Source: Ophiobolus disseminans
Lineage: Eukaryota; Ascomycota; Dothideomycetes; Pleosporales; Phaeosphaeriaceae
DNA length: 64,000 bases
Assembly (NCBI GenBank): GCA_010093685.1
Contig: MU006216.1
Coordinates: 1,439,065-1,503,064, forward strand
Direction: 5' to 3'
The notes under the pieces are model-generated. The model searched no databases. It worked only from the letters and a program-made list of their open reading frames with translations, and was not told the origin of the DNA. This document shows, piece by piece, positions 53,521-64,000 of the stretch. Each line of letters begins with the position of its first letter. Position 1 is the first letter of the stretch. Both the position numbers and the translations under genes were made by a program.

Positions 53521-54947
53521 TCAATGTACACTACCCCCATAATACACCTTCCGCACATCCACCATCTTCTTCCCCCTTGCTCTTGCAATTTCATCGGGCA
53601 GCTTCTGGCTCGTGAGCGCTTCCCACGTCGCTTTGATGACGTTCATCTTGTTGCGCGAGCGCGGTGTTCTCGCAGCGAGGTCTTGCAGGCCGGCGGCGCG
53701 TGCGAGTTCGAAGATGAGATGTTGGGTGCGGAGACCAAAGCCTATGGAATATTGTGTTAGTAACCAAGTCCCAAAACCAAAGACACGAAAGTCTTACCCG
53801 GCGGTCTCGAAAAGAGCTGCACCTTTGTAGCTCCCACTTTGACCTCTAAATCGCCATATATCGTCCTGTTCTCATACCGTGGCACAGGCTTCATGTTCCT
53901 GATTGCACTCATGATGCTTTGTTTCCGCCCCTCATCGGGCTCTACACTCTTGCCCTCGCCCACGCCCAGCAGTCCGTCCTGGTTCCCCGCAATGGTCAGG
54001 TAGTATAAACTCCTAATCTTGCCCATGCGCGTCTGGTTGGTGACGCTGTGCGACACGAGGGTCTTCACGCGGATACTGCGCAGCTTCTTCTTGTCCCAGC
54101 CGAGGTATTGGAGCAGTCGCTTCTGCCGTGGGTCCTCCTCCTCTTCGGTGGAAAGCTGGCGTGTTTGGCGCGCCATGCGATTCTCGAGGCGCGGGAGGTC
54201 GGGCTGGACGGCATTGTGTCGGGAGTCGGCGAGGGCTTCGAGGACTGCGGGGTTTTTGGAGGTGTAGGTAGCGCGGGGGTCCAGGGTGGCCTGGGACAGA
54301 GCGGCTTCTATGGCGTCTTGGAACTGCTGTTCCTGCGCGGCATCCGTCTGTCCTTCTGGTATGCCGTCGGGATACATTTTGGCCAGGGTCTCGTTTGCTA
54401 TGCGGGCTATTGATTCGTCGCGCTCGACCTCGTTGGCCAGCCTGTACGACTTCTTGCCCGGCACGTCATCTGGTCCTAGCCGTGGCCGCTTGTCGATGAC
54501 AGGGTCGACCTCGGCGAGATCGTCTTCGTATGGCAGCATCCAGGGATCTGTCCGTTGTTGGCCTTGTGTCACGACATCTCGTGTGTCGATTGCGGATTCC
54601 GCGGCCTGGATGGCGGCGATTTGGGAGGGGGTGTATCGCTTTGCGAGGAGGGTCGTCTCGGATGTGTCATATTTGGGGTACTCGGCTTCGGCTGCCTCGT
54701 TTAAAAGCTTGAGGTCGTCTGCCTTGATGGACGGGTAGTGCGGTCGTCGCTTGCGTGCTTGCCGTATAGCGGAGGTCTGGAAGCACCGTTGTGGTGTCGC
54801 CTTCGGGAGGGTTGTCGCCGCGGCTTTGGTGAAGAGGCATCTTGCGGGCCGGCAGACACTCATTGTAGGTTGACCGTCCCGCTGGAGGTCAATTGGGTGT
54901 CTTGGAACGCGGCAGAGCGGGGCGCGTGCTGTTCTGCTCATCCACAA
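53521..54947 (-). CDS. mrps5: Mitochondrial small-subunit ribosomal protein uS5m
   Basis: Two exons with a 56-base intron at 53742-53797 encode 456 aa from the first ATG. The N-terminus (CRPARCLFTKAAATTLPKAT) is Arg/Ala-rich and presequence-like. A charged fungal extension of about 250 residues precedes the uS5 core: IRVKTLVSHSVTNQTRMGKI, RSLYYLTIAGNQDGLLGVGEG, then RTIYGDLEVKVGATKVQLFS and FGLRTQHLIFELARAAGLQDL, AARTPRSRNKMNVIKATWEAL. This matches bacterial S5 dsRNA-binding and S5 C-terminal domains. An alternative start is Met29 at 54863. The gene is divergent with trm2 over about 110 bases. Confidence 0.94.
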
Positions 54948-55059
54948 CTGAAGTTCGAGCTTCGAGAAAAAGATGCGCTAGCGATCGGTAACCAATCGCC
55001 GCCAACCCCAATGAGTGACTAACATCTTTTTTGATCTCACATATCCTCTGCACTCCTGC

Positions 55060-56856
55060 ATGTTCTCACGACTGTTTACTCGACCGCTCCGACCACTCTT
55101 ACTTAGGTCGCGAAGCTTCAAATACGCCAGGTCTAACATGGCGTCATCAGCAGACAATGTGGCGCCTATTGAGAGCTTTGGAGAGAAGAGATACGCAGAG
55201 ACTCCGTTGAGAAGTGAAGAAGGCTCACGCGGGAGCTATAGATTCAAGAACAAGAGAATGAAGAATGGACATGCCGAGACAAGCAAGATCTTGAAGACTA
55301 ATGGAAACAACGAGGAGATATTGTTGGAAGATGTCACGGCACTAATCAAGAAAATGAATTTGGAAAGAGAAGGAAGCGCAACTTCGAAAGATCTCCCAGA
55401 AAAGTTCACAGAGATCGAGGTTACCATCAGGGAGATATCCTCTACTGGCGATGGGCTGGGGTTCATAGAAGGCTCGGACTCGGACCAAGTCTACGTTGTC
55501 CCGTTCACAGCACCTGGAGACACAGTGACTGCCAAACCTTTCAAGCACTTCGAAAAGGAGAAATACTCCATGGCCGACTTTGTCAAAGTCACGACACCAT
55601 CTCCACATCGCGATCAGTCTCTAGTGAAATGCCCCTACTTCTCCAGTTGCTCAGGCTGCCAGTTCCAGATGCTGCCTTACGACTACCAGCTCCAGCACAA
55701 AAGGTCCATCGTCGAAAAAGCATACAAGAACTTCTCGAACCTACCTTCCGAGCTCATTCCTGTCATTGGCGACACCATTGGCTCGCCACTACAATACGGT
55801 TACCGCACCAAGCTTACACCACATTTCGATGGTCCACCAGATGCCAGGAGGAGCGACGGTCGCAACGGCATCAAACGCACCTTCAAGGAAGTACCGCCCA
55901 TTGGTTTCATGAAGAAAGGCACACGGCAGACCATAGACATCGAAGACTGCCCCATCGGCACCCAAGCCATTCGAATCGGCAACAAGCGCGAGCGCCAACA
56001 CGTCGCCAACAACATCGGCACATACAAGAAAGGCGCCACCGTCCTCCTCCGCGAAAGTACCGAGCGCATTCCCAAATCCGAATACGACACCTCCACAGAC
56101 GAAGATCCCGACGCCGTCATCGAAGACCGCGGCGACTTCGTCGACCGCAAAACATGCATCACAGACTCCAACGCCACATCAACAGAATACATCGACACCT
56201 TCCAATTCGTCAATCCAGCAGGTTCCTTTTTTCAAAACAATAACTCCATCCTCCCAGTCTTCACACAATACATCCGCGAACATATTCTCCCGTCAACAGC
56301 GACCCACAACATCACGCACCTCATCGACGCATACTCCGGCTCCGGGCTCTTCACTATCACGCTGTCGTCGCTGTTCAAATCGTCCCTGGGCATCGACATC
56401 AGCAGCTCGAGTATACAGTCTGCAACACAAAACGCACGCCTAAATAACCTCAACGAGGAGTCGACGCGCTTCATCGCAGCTGACGCAAGCCACCTTTTCT
56501 CCTCCATCACGTCGCCCGCAGCTGAGACGGTCGTCATGATCGATCCGCCGCGCAAGGGGTGCGATGAGTCCTTTCTGCGGCAATTAGTCGGGTACGGGCC
56601 TGCGAGAGTGGTGTATGTGAGTTGCAATGTGCATACGCAGGCACGGGATATTGGGGTGCTAGTTGGTGGCATGGCGGGCGTGGATGGAGGGTTTGGTAAA
56701 GGTGCGGGGTGCTATGAGATTGAGAGTTTGAGGGGATTTGACTTTTTCCCGATGACGGGGCATGTGGAGGGGGTTGCGGTGTTGAAGAGGAAGGATCGTG
56801 ATGGAGAGAATGGCAAGGTGGGAGAGGAGGGAAAAGTGCAGAATGGGGAGGCTTGA
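55060..56856 (+). CDS. trm2: Trm2, tRNA (uracil-54-C5)-methyltransferase
   Basis: A single open frame, 598 aa from the ATG at 55060. The N-terminus (MFSRLFTRPLRPLLLRSRSF) is Arg-rich and presequence-like, while a second ATG at 55138 (MASSADN) would give a nuclear/cytosolic form, so dual targeting is possible. A TRAM domain lies at about 110-170 (EVTIREISSTGDGLGFIEGS). CPYFSSCSGCQFQ fits the iron-sulphur-type Cys cluster of RumA-like enzymes. The SAM domain has HLIDAYSGSGLFTITLS, VVMIDPPRKGCDE and the catalytic-Cys motif VYVSCNVHTQARD. It makes m5U54 in the tRNA T-loop. Confidence 0.95.
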   Translation: MFSRLFTRPLRPLLLRSRSFKYARSNMASSADNVAPIESFGEKRYAETPLRSEEGSRGSYRFKNKRMKNGHAETSKILKTNGNNEEILLEDVTALIKKMNLEREGSATSKDLPEKFTEIEVTIREISSTGDGLGFIEGSDSDQVYVVPFTAPGDTVTAKPFKHFEKEKYSMADFVKVTTPSPHRDQSLVKCPYFSSCSGCQFQMLPYDYQLQHKRSIVEKAYKNFSNLPSELIPVIGDTIGSPLQYGYRTKLTPHFDGPPDARRSDGRNGIKRTFKEVPPIGFMKKGTRQTIDIEDCPIGTQAIRIGNKRERQHVANNIGTYKKGATVLLRESTERIPKSEYDTSTDEDPDAVIEDRGDFVDRKTCITDSNATSTEYIDTFQFVNPAGSFFQNNNSILPVFTQYIREHILPSTATHNITHLIDAYSGSGLFTITLSSLFKSSLGIDISSSSIQSATQNARLNNLNEESTRFIAADASHLFSSITSPAAETVVMIDPPRKGCDESFLRQLVGYGPARVVYVSCNVHTQARDIGVLVGGMAGVDGGFGKGAGCYEIESLRGFDFFPMTGHVEGVAVLKRKDRDGENGKVGEEGKVQNGEA

Positions 56857-57024
56857 GGTGATCCCTCGGGACATTGGGTGACCATTGCATGACGAAAATA
56901 TGATGAGACAAAGAGGCTTAATCGTGTGATGAATTTGTTCTCATTCTCGACTTTTGCAGATAATCCATGCTCGCTCAATATGCCCTCCCAACGGTTCTCT
57001 CAATCAGCTACGTACCTTCGCACC

Positions 57025-58564
57025 TCATGTACTTCCTGGACCTCCGAGCAGGGCAAATCTTCGGACAATGCTAGGACCAATCTCGTCGTACTCTGCCTTG
57101 GTGTGGCAGTAGCTTTTGAACTCGGGTGTTTGGCCGAGGAGACTGCCTCCGAACCATGGACCGTGCCTTTGCCTCTTGTGGGAGATAACCTGAACCTCAA
57201 GACCGCCACTCTTTGCGCCTCCGCTTCGTGCCTCTGATGCCTTGATCCTGGCGTCTACTAGATGTCTGATGTCGCGTTGCAGACGTCGACCAAAGTCCTT
57301 GTATAGCGTCGAACCTCCAGACAGCACAATGTTCTTGTATAGTCCTCTTCGTACATCGATGGGGGAGGTTTGGATTACGTTGTCGACGATTGTAGGTAGC
57401 GGGGTCAAGAAATCGGAGGAGTAGATTTCGGGGTTGAAGAAGATTTCAGGTGCAAGGAAGCGCTCGTAGCCGACGTCGACAGTGGTGGTCTTACCGTTCG
57501 CATAGTTGACGGTGTGCTTCTTGAAACGGTCGTCCGACTCACGGTCAAAGCGCGCAAACTCCTTTACAATGTCCGGGCACACGTAGCAGTATTCCTCCTT
57601 GATGCGCTCGGCAGTCTGCAGTGACGAGTCTGGCTCGCCGCGTTCTCGGAGCAAGGACTGAACAAACTGAGTGATGTCGCGACCAGCAATCGGGACACTC
57701 TTGATCGAGGAGCCGATAACGTATCCTTCGGCGACTGGGATGACGTGGGTCACACCGGCGCCGGAATCGATGACGGTACCTGTAAGAGATCGATCTTGGA
57801 CCTTGGAGCTAGTCCACGATGCGGCCAGCGCAAGAACAGCCTGTACGGCAATGTATAGACCGGCGACGTTGAAGGATTCAAACATGATCTCAGCGGTGGC
57901 TTCGCGATTTTCTGGAGGATTCAATGGCTGTGAATTGGTCAGCAATTTGAAGCTGAGCGCATAGTGTAGTGTTGCCTACAGGTTCGGTGAGGAGGAAGTG
58001 GTGGTCTTCAGGCTCCACCCTCAGGTACTTGAATATCGAGTTCGACCAGAAGCGCTCCATGAGATCCTACTAAACATCAGCACCCCGTCACGTCCGATTC
58101 ATATGCTCCTGCATACCCAGTTGTCTATCTGACCATGCCTGATTGGGTAGTTGATACCATAGCCAGAGCCTGCCGCTGCCGCAAGAGCCTCGTCGCCAAT
58201 GAAGAAGTCGAGGTCTTCGGTACCACGCTTCCCAGACAGATGTCCGCCAGGTCCGGCACCGCCAGTGAGGTAGGATGGCTTGTTCGCGATGGCAGGGCGG
58301 CCGGAACCCGATCCGCCGCTACCGCCTGTCGGGCCCTTGGTAGCTATGGCGGTGGGGAAGACGAAGGAGGGAGAGTCGTTGCCGGCGAAACCTGGTACAT
58401 GCTCTTAGTATACGCTGATTGACTGCTAGCTGCAGGTATGTGTACCAAGCTTCGAGTATCCCGTGCCGCTATAAGCCAGCGTCAGTACTCAATCGCATCG
58501 TGGGCGCACGCAGGCAGCTGGGAGCTTACTTGTCCATGACAACGGCGGGGGTTTGGGACGCCAT
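57025..58564 (-). CDS. arp3: Actin-related protein 3 (Arp2/3 complex)
   Basis: Five exons (introns 57928-57979, 58067-58116, 58392-58445, 58469-58529) encode 440 aa. Exon 1 is 35 bases and exon 2 only 23. The spliced start reads MASQTPAVVMDNGTGYSKLG, then FAGNDSPSFVFPT, the actin phosphate-1 loop. Arp3 marks include DLDFFIGDEAL, YPIRHGQIDNWDLMERFW, TGTVIDSGAGVTHVIPVAEG, KSVPIAGRDITQFVQSLLRE, CPIDV-like SPIDVRRGLYKNIVLSGGST and FGRRLQRDIRHLVDARIKAS. The C-terminus RRFALLGGPGST is as in fungal Arp3. A Gly/Ser-rich insert (GPTGGSGGSGSGRPAI) follows the first strand. Arp3 with Arp2 nucleates branched actin at endocytic patches and hyphal tips. Confidence 0.96.
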
Positions 58565-59392
58565 CTTTATTGCTGCCTGCGGAGATGGCTGGATGCAAGA
58601 AGCAGCTTATATTGCCCGGTGATCGGAGGCTGTGGGCGTGGATATGGCGTGGAAGTGTCGGGGTCTTCGTCACGGTAGTGGGATGGCGGAGGATGTGGGT
58701 TGCTCTCGAATCAGCACCGCCGCTCCGCCCCGCCCTTGGCAGCGGAAAGGAAACGATTCGATGGCGGGGAACACTGCCGTCTTGTTGTAGCCGACCGCGA
58801 CAGTCTAGCAACAAATGCATGCATTGTAAACGTCGCTCCTTCCCTGCTACAGTTGACGCGACTGCCTCTGCTAGCTGCATTACGTGATGTCAACATAACC
58901 CAATTGCCACATGGTATAAACAGCTCATGAGGAAGGAGCGCTTGCCATCCACACTCACCTCTCAACGAGCTTCTCTCTCACTGACACCAACCCTGCAGCT
59001 CACGAGCATCTCCAACTCTCCCACTCTCATTGCTCATACAAAGCTCAAGCCTTCTTCTTTCCGCCTCATTCCCGCTGCGGTCTTCTCATTTTTTTTTGTA
59101 TTCTTCGACTGCCCTACCCGAGACACCTACCATTGTCACAGATCACGCGTTTCTTCGATTCTCTTCGACCTACTCCGAGACTAACGGTATTTTGAAGACG
59201 GTGGTAATCCGATTGCCTCTATTTGCGACTCCCATCCTCCGCGGGTTCTCCCTCGCCAGACATTGCTAGAGCATCCAGCATCGGACGGACACCGCCAACC
59301 ACAGGAGAACAACAGACCGCACCCCTTCTAAACTGGATTCGATCGGGCCGCGTCTTCGCAACTTTCGACGGCGCCTCTCCACATCAAAGGGT
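58565..59392. promoter_or_regulatory. Divergent promoter region, arp3 / taspase-like gene
   Basis: 828 bases between divergent starts. A TATAAA at 58915-58920 faces the taspase-like gene and is followed by a CT-rich leader. No repeat or relic seen. Confidence 0.5.
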
Positions 59393-61482
59393 ATGTCGGT
59401 TCCAAGTCGCGGGTACGAGACTACAGACGGTGCGCTTCCGGCCGAGTCGCACACACGAAAGGCATCGCGTAGTCCGCCCAACGACGATGTGTGTTGCATC
59501 TACGTTCATGCTGGCGCAGGATATCACAGTGTACAAAATGAGAGAATCCACCTGGAAGCTTGCAACGAGTACGTGGATTGTGTCGTTTCAAGCACAGCAT
59601 ATGGCTAATGTGACTGAAGTGCTGCACAGCTAGCTATGCTTATCTTGAAGAACGGCGGAACAGCCGTAGATGCTGTTGAGGCTGCTATCAAGACACTCGA
59701 AGACAGAGAGATTACCAACGCAGGATATGGCAGCAACCTCGCCATGGACGGCGTCGTAGAATGCGATGCCGCCATCGTGGACCACCATGGGCGAAGCGGC
59801 GCTGTCGGAGCTGTTGCTCGTGAGTACATGAAGCTTCCCTGGATTTCTCATCTGACGAGTTAATCTAGAAATTAAGAACCCCATTTCCCTAGCGCGCTTG
59901 GTGCACGAGCACACGATGCATTCCCTCACCCTACGCCGGGTCCCACCAAACCTCCTTGTTGCCCAGGGTGCTACCGACTTTGCCGTCGAGATGGGTATGC
60001 CGATCTTGCCTCATGACGCCCTGGTGTCCCCAGCCGCGAAAGATCGCTGGCTTCGATGGCGCGCGGACCTGAAGGCTGCCGAGCGAAAAGGTAGGAAGTC
60101 TGGAAACCATCAGTCATGCTGGAAGGTAAGAGATGATGCAGCACCTGGAGATGTCATTGGTCAGAGGATCATGCGCGAAGAACACACAGAGAACCTGCTA
60201 CGAGATATGGCGCCAGCGGATCGATCGTCTTCGCCTTCGCCCTCGGATGACCTCCTCTACTATGACCACGAAGAAGTATCAAGCTCACTGTCCGACCCTT
60301 CGCTGCCTGTCTCTGAACATTCGACAGGCTCTTTGCGCAGCGAAAATCATGCGATGACACCAGACACGTCGGATGCGATGCCAATTCCTGGACAGGTTCG
60401 GCCCTATACAATGGCGGATTCCTCACGCAGTGCTTTTATCAACAGCACACAAAAGGTGCCTACTATCAGCCAATACGACGACTACCGCCTGTCTCGACAT
60501 GTTGGAGGGAGTCCCTTCGTCGAGGATGCGGAAATGGAAGACATGCACAGCGGTCCAGTCCAGATAGCGCAGGCTTCAGGACTCAATTCATGGGCTGATG
60601 GCTCAGGGGAAGAATCTGACTCAGCCCATAGTACCAAGACGATGAAAGCGGCTGATACCAACCTGCCGCCAGCTACCGCCGTTGATCTGCCGCTGCCTGT
60701 GACACCCACCGAGGAGGAGATCATAGCACTGCCGCCACGTCTTTCCACACCCTTGAACCATGTCAGGGAAACCGCTCCACTTCCACCAATCCCAAACATG
60801 TCTTCCGGATCACACTCCAAAGAAGGAGATGAAGACCACATTACAGACACGGTTGGAGCAATTGCGGTAGATAGCTGGGGCAATATCGCCTGCGGTGCGT
60901 CTTCCGGCGGCATCGGCATGAAGTATCGAGGTCGCGTTGGTCCTGCCGCTCTCGTTGGCATCGGCGCCGCTGTTATTCCCATCGACCCTGACGATCCCGA
61001 GCAAGCATGTGTAGCAACCGTCACGAGCGGGACAGGAGAGCACATGGCAACCACAATGGCAGCTACAGTATGCGCTGAGCGGCTGTACCAGAGTGTCAAG
61101 AAGAGCCGAGGCGGAGAGTACGTCGAGGTCACCGAAGATGAAGCTCTTCAAGCTATGATCGAGAATGAGTTCATGGGTAAGCGATATGCGAACATCTTCT
61201 CAAATATCTCCTAACAGAGAGTCAGGTCACCCAAGTGTGAAGCATAGCAACTCCGCAGGCGCCATCGGTATTCTAGGCCTCAAGAAAATGAATGGCGGAA
61301 TGCTGCTCTACTTCGGCCACAACACTGACTCCTTCGCCATGGCTTCGATGTCTTCGGATGAGTCTGTACCTAAATGTACCATGTCGCGCAGCAAAGGCAA
61401 TGGTCAGATCGCACAAGGCGGCCGCATGATGTCGCTGAAGCGCCACAAGAGGCCGAAGTCCACTCCTCAGCGATACAGGTGA
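59393..61482 (+). CDS. Taspase-like threonine hydrolase (asparaginase_2 family)
   Basis: Four exons (introns 59569-59619, 59820-59868, 61177-61225) encode 646 aa. The N-terminal half of the Ntn-hydrolase fold is clear: CCIYVHAGAGYHS, LAMLILKNGGTAVDAVEAAI, NAGYGSNLAMDGVVECDAAI, then IKNPISLARLVHEHTM. The autocleavage and nucleophile Thr lies in DTVGAIAVDSWGNIACGASSGGIG, followed by RVGPAALVGIGAAV and SGTGEHMATTMAA. Between the halves is a Ser/Pro/Asp-rich, probably disordered insert of about 270 residues, so the protein is far longer than human taspase 1 (420 aa). Family members are zymogens that cut themselves before the Thr; taspase 1 then cleaves after Asp. The fungal substrate is unknown. 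Confidence 0.9.
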
Positions 61483-61840
61483 TGAGCACCGTTCACAATA
61501 CCAACGGAGGTCTATCAGTTTGACTACCACCACTTTCCCTAAAAGTCCGCATTCCTATATCCTACGGCCTCGGCGTTACAGCATATAGACTTTGATACAA
61601 GATGTCTCTTACGACAGCGAGTCACCAGCTTCGGCTGAGCCTCTTTTTCTTTCTGCTTCGACCATCAGCATATGAGCGAGCATATATGGCAGTTCTATAC
61701 CCTTAGCGTCTGGTCTCTTGTTTTCCTCCTCTGTTTTTCCCCTTCACCAACAGATGTAGTGCGGTAGCGACTGCTGACTGGTCATGCGTCACGGACAAAA
61801 GTAGTAATGGTAATCGAAAGATGTTCTCATATTCTATCAG
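61483..61840. other. Intergenic between convergent genes
   Basis: 3' flanks of the taspase-like and transcription-factor-like genes. Nothing recognised. Confidence 0.5.
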
Positions 61841-63426
61841 TTAGAAATGATGCCCTGCTTTTGCGTGATAGTGTGTAATTATCAAAATTTCTTCCGATCG
61901 TCGCTCGTCGATCTCATTCCACAATTTCAAGCCGGCCTGGTCATAGAACACTCCAATCCAAGCAAACCGACACAGGATCTTGTGAACGTCTTTCCACGTG
62001 ACCACACCTAGGCGACTGCACACCTCACCCGCCGTCAACATAAGCCACGCATGATCACTTACCGACAAGACGGTAGCATACCCGACAAACAGCACCCACA
62101 GGAAAAGCTCAGAATTGATCGATCCTAGGCCTGCGTACCCTTGCAGCGCATGTCGTAACTGGACCGCTAACAAATCGTATCGCGCTTGATTTGCGCCATA
62201 CTCTGGCATGAGGGTCGACATCACAGCCATGAGACTCAGATGTACCATGTCCTCGAGTAGGCTGAGGTCTTGTCGACATGCATGGTTTAGGGGAGCGTAG
62301 TCGAGGAGTTCGTGTAAGCGAATACACACGGCGTCGGAGTAGTTGTATGGATCGATTTTGGCTTCGTGGTGGTTGAGGTGGCTCGTGAAAGAAGAGATGT
62401 TGGTGAGGTGTGATTGTAGCGTAGGGTTAAGGTACGTCGTAGGCGACACATATTCCTCTCCGTACCTGAGTTTAATGCTACCCAAAGCGAGCGGTACCGG
62501 CACATCCTCCAACCCGAACGCAACCGGTGATCCATCTTGCAGTGCGAACTCAAGCGCCAACCTACGCACCATCAGCTTGCATCATACCGTGTTCGACAAA
62601 TTTCTACTCGCCTCCAAGGTTTCTGCGCCACACTCCTATTCTCCTCCGACAATCTCGCCAAACCACCACGCAGCTGTATCATCCTACGCAATCCAGCAAA
62701 ATGCACCAAACCAACTTCATGCTGATGATGCATACGCTGATAGATTGCCAGAATAGTCACAGCCGCAATCGCTTTATCTGAACAAGCCTCTGCTGACGAG
62801 AGATACTGGCTTACAAGCCGATATGCAATGGAGATGTGCTTCAAAGCTGCCGGCGAGACACACCGCGGTCCGACGCCGAAGCCACCATTGAAGGAGGATG
62901 ATATAGCGAGGAGGGTGTTGAAATCTTAAAAAAGGTAAGATTAGTTGCAAATGTATGATTTGGGAGTGGCGGCTCACATGCTTTGTCCTCGAGGACGTAT
63001 GTGAACCATGCGTATTGCGAGAGGTTTACTTCGGAGCAGAATTCTGGTGGGAAGAGTACTTTGGATATTAACCATAGTCCTGGCGATGTAGTTAGTGCGA
63101 CATGTTGATGCGGAGCATCTTGTGGCGTACGTACGGTGGTAGACGAATTTGGTAGTCTCTGGGCTCACGTGCTCGGGAAAGGATGCTAGGGTCAATTCGT
63201 TCCATAGAAGCCGATCCAGCGGTAAGCCATGTTCTGAACCGAACTTTGCAGATTCACCATCGTTCAGTTGTTCTCCTTTGGAGTTGGTGAACGGCTGTGT
63301 AAGATGCACTAATGTTTTTCGAGGTGGTCGTGGCTTGCCAGCATTCTTGCCTTTCATGACATGAGATCTGATTAGACGTCTGTCTTTGGAGCTTATGACT
63401 GGTTCGGTAATGAATTGTAGGAGCAT
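61841..63426 (-). CDS. Fungal-specific transcription factor domain protein without DNA-binding domain
   Basis: Four exons (introns 62576-62631, 62925-62977, 63080-63134) encode 473 aa. The N-terminus, from the chosen ATG MLLQFITEP, has RRLIRSHVMKGKNAGKPRPP, a motif common in fungal proteins with the Fungal_trans_2-like region. No Zn2Cys6 cluster is present before it. The middle has DKAYFNTLLAISSSFNGGFG, SIAYRLVSQYLSS and HFAGLRRMIQLRGGLARL, followed by LALEFALQDGSPVAFG. The C-terminus is hydrophobic-helical. Such proteins are common in Dothideomycetes and of unknown function. The 62576-62631 junction uses a weak GTGGCG donor and is the least certain; it was chosen because it restores the GGL...LEFALQ spacing. 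An upstream frame to 63498 exists. Confidence 0.78.
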
Positions 63427-63997
63427 GTTTGACACTACTATTGAATCCTTTCGGCATCTGCCCTTGTAGGGTCGATAGGAAAAGGCCGGTACAACCACCC
63501 TGAGAAGTCGGCCGGGTCGGACGAATGTCGGTTAGTTTTGATTCGGACGAGATGATGTGTCGAAAGTGCTGATTTTCGACCGTTTCCGTTGTTATGTCGA
63601 TGGATGTTGAACAAAAGGGTGGCTGGAGGATAGGATCAGCGCTATACCGAATTAGGTTACCAATCTCTGATTGGCTGTCTTTCTTCCTTGCCAATTAGGA
63701 GCCATACTCAAAAGAAGCACGATGCTTTTGGTGCCACACACTACGAAATTGAACAGTCCGTTCGGCGACGGCGAGCTGAGTTATTCCGAGAGGCTGCTAT
63801 CTCCGGTATGAGCGAGATCATAGCCACGTCTCTTTCCCCTACAAAAGAGACTGGGGCCGCCTCGTTGTATCCATCATCTCGGCCTTCATAGTCAAAGTTT
63901 CTCCTTCCAACTCTACGCGCATTTCTTGCTTATCTCACACCTTCGAGTAAAATCTATCGTTATCCTTGCGACCCACAATATTTTTCACTGAGACACC
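63427..63997. promoter_or_regulatory. Divergent region upstream of the transcription-factor-like gene and of a gene leaving the window
   Basis: 571 bases. The right part, after 63880, is pyrimidine-rich leader-like sequence that leads to the ATG at the window edge. The small plus-strand frame at 63688-63891 resembles nothing and is rejected. Confidence 0.45.
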
Positions 63998-64000
63998 ATG
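63998..64000 (+). CDS. Possible start codon of a gene continuing past the window
   Basis: The last three bases are ATG in the good context CACCATG, preceded by a C/T-rich, ATG-poor leader of about 100 bases. This looks like the start of a rightward gene whose body is outside the window. Nothing can be said of its product. Confidence 0.4.

Noticed and set aside
63688..63891. 67-codon plus-strand frame near the right edge
   Set aside because: No similarity or leader features. It overlaps the divergent promoter region.
1..64000. CRISPR arrays, bacterial-type operons, riboswitches, rRNA
   Set aside because: No regularly spaced repeats or such RNAs were seen, and intron-rich genes show the DNA is eukaryotic.

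Overview
The window is nuclear DNA of a filamentous ascomycete, most likely a Dothideomycete (Pleosporales-like). I infer this from gene content and gene structure, not from a search. Nearly every gene carries canonical GT-AG introns of about 45-60 bases. Genes lie on both strands without operons. The families are typical of Pezizomycotina: an orphan HET-domain protein, an AzgA purine permease, a GPI-anchored Cu-only superoxide dismutase, an NRC-2 type kinase, DASH subunit Dad3 and a CYP504 phenylacetate hydroxylase. All spliced models below were assembled by hand, and each multi-exon CDS keeps an open frame with a length divisible by three.

Layout. 1-10.2 kb: the tail of an unidentified gene, a beta-hydroxyacid dehydrogenase, a HET protein, a small MAPEG-type membrane protein, Arf1, Mob2 and the Paf1-complex subunit Leo1. 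10.4-16.6 kb: an aromatic catabolic cluster, with homogentisate 1,2-dioxygenase and fumarylacetoacetase transcribed divergently from a shared 598-base promoter, followed by a CYP504 P450. Together they can take phenylacetate or tyrosine/phenylalanine carbon through homogentisate to fumarate and acetoacetate; maleylacetoacetate isomerase is not in the window. 17-26.5 kb: Cus2/Tat-SF1, a peroxiredoxin-like protein, a five-exon methyltransferase-like protein and the nine-exon AzgA transporter.

26.5-32.7 kb is the gene-poor, accessory-looking part. It holds a decayed short-chain dehydrogenase tail, a decayed gene for a secreted chitin-binding (hevein-domain) protein with Ser/Thr linker and a second sugar-binding-like domain, one intact five-exon O-methyltransferase, and a MITE. 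That MITE belongs to a family with three copies in the window (6.8, 19.1 and 31.4 kb), with terminal inverted repeats and TA target sites. A perfect 10-base palindrome, TACCTAGGTA, occurs four times in intergenic or decayed sequence.

32.7-64 kb returns to dense housekeeping genes: an RtcB-family RNA ligase with an extra N-terminal domain, the cell-surface SOD, an F-box protein, TAF10, mitochondrial uS19, Mre11, a long disordered protein that begins with an eIF4E-binding-like motif, the NRC-2 kinase, Dad3, mitochondrial uS5, Trm2, Arp3, a taspase-like threonine hydrolase and a DNA-binding-domain-less fungal transcription factor homologue. The window ends exactly on an ATG that may start a further gene.

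No CRISPR, tRNA, rRNA or intact transposase was found. The items most worth following are the MITE family, the two relics, the fungal RtcB fusion and the putative eIF4E-binding protein.
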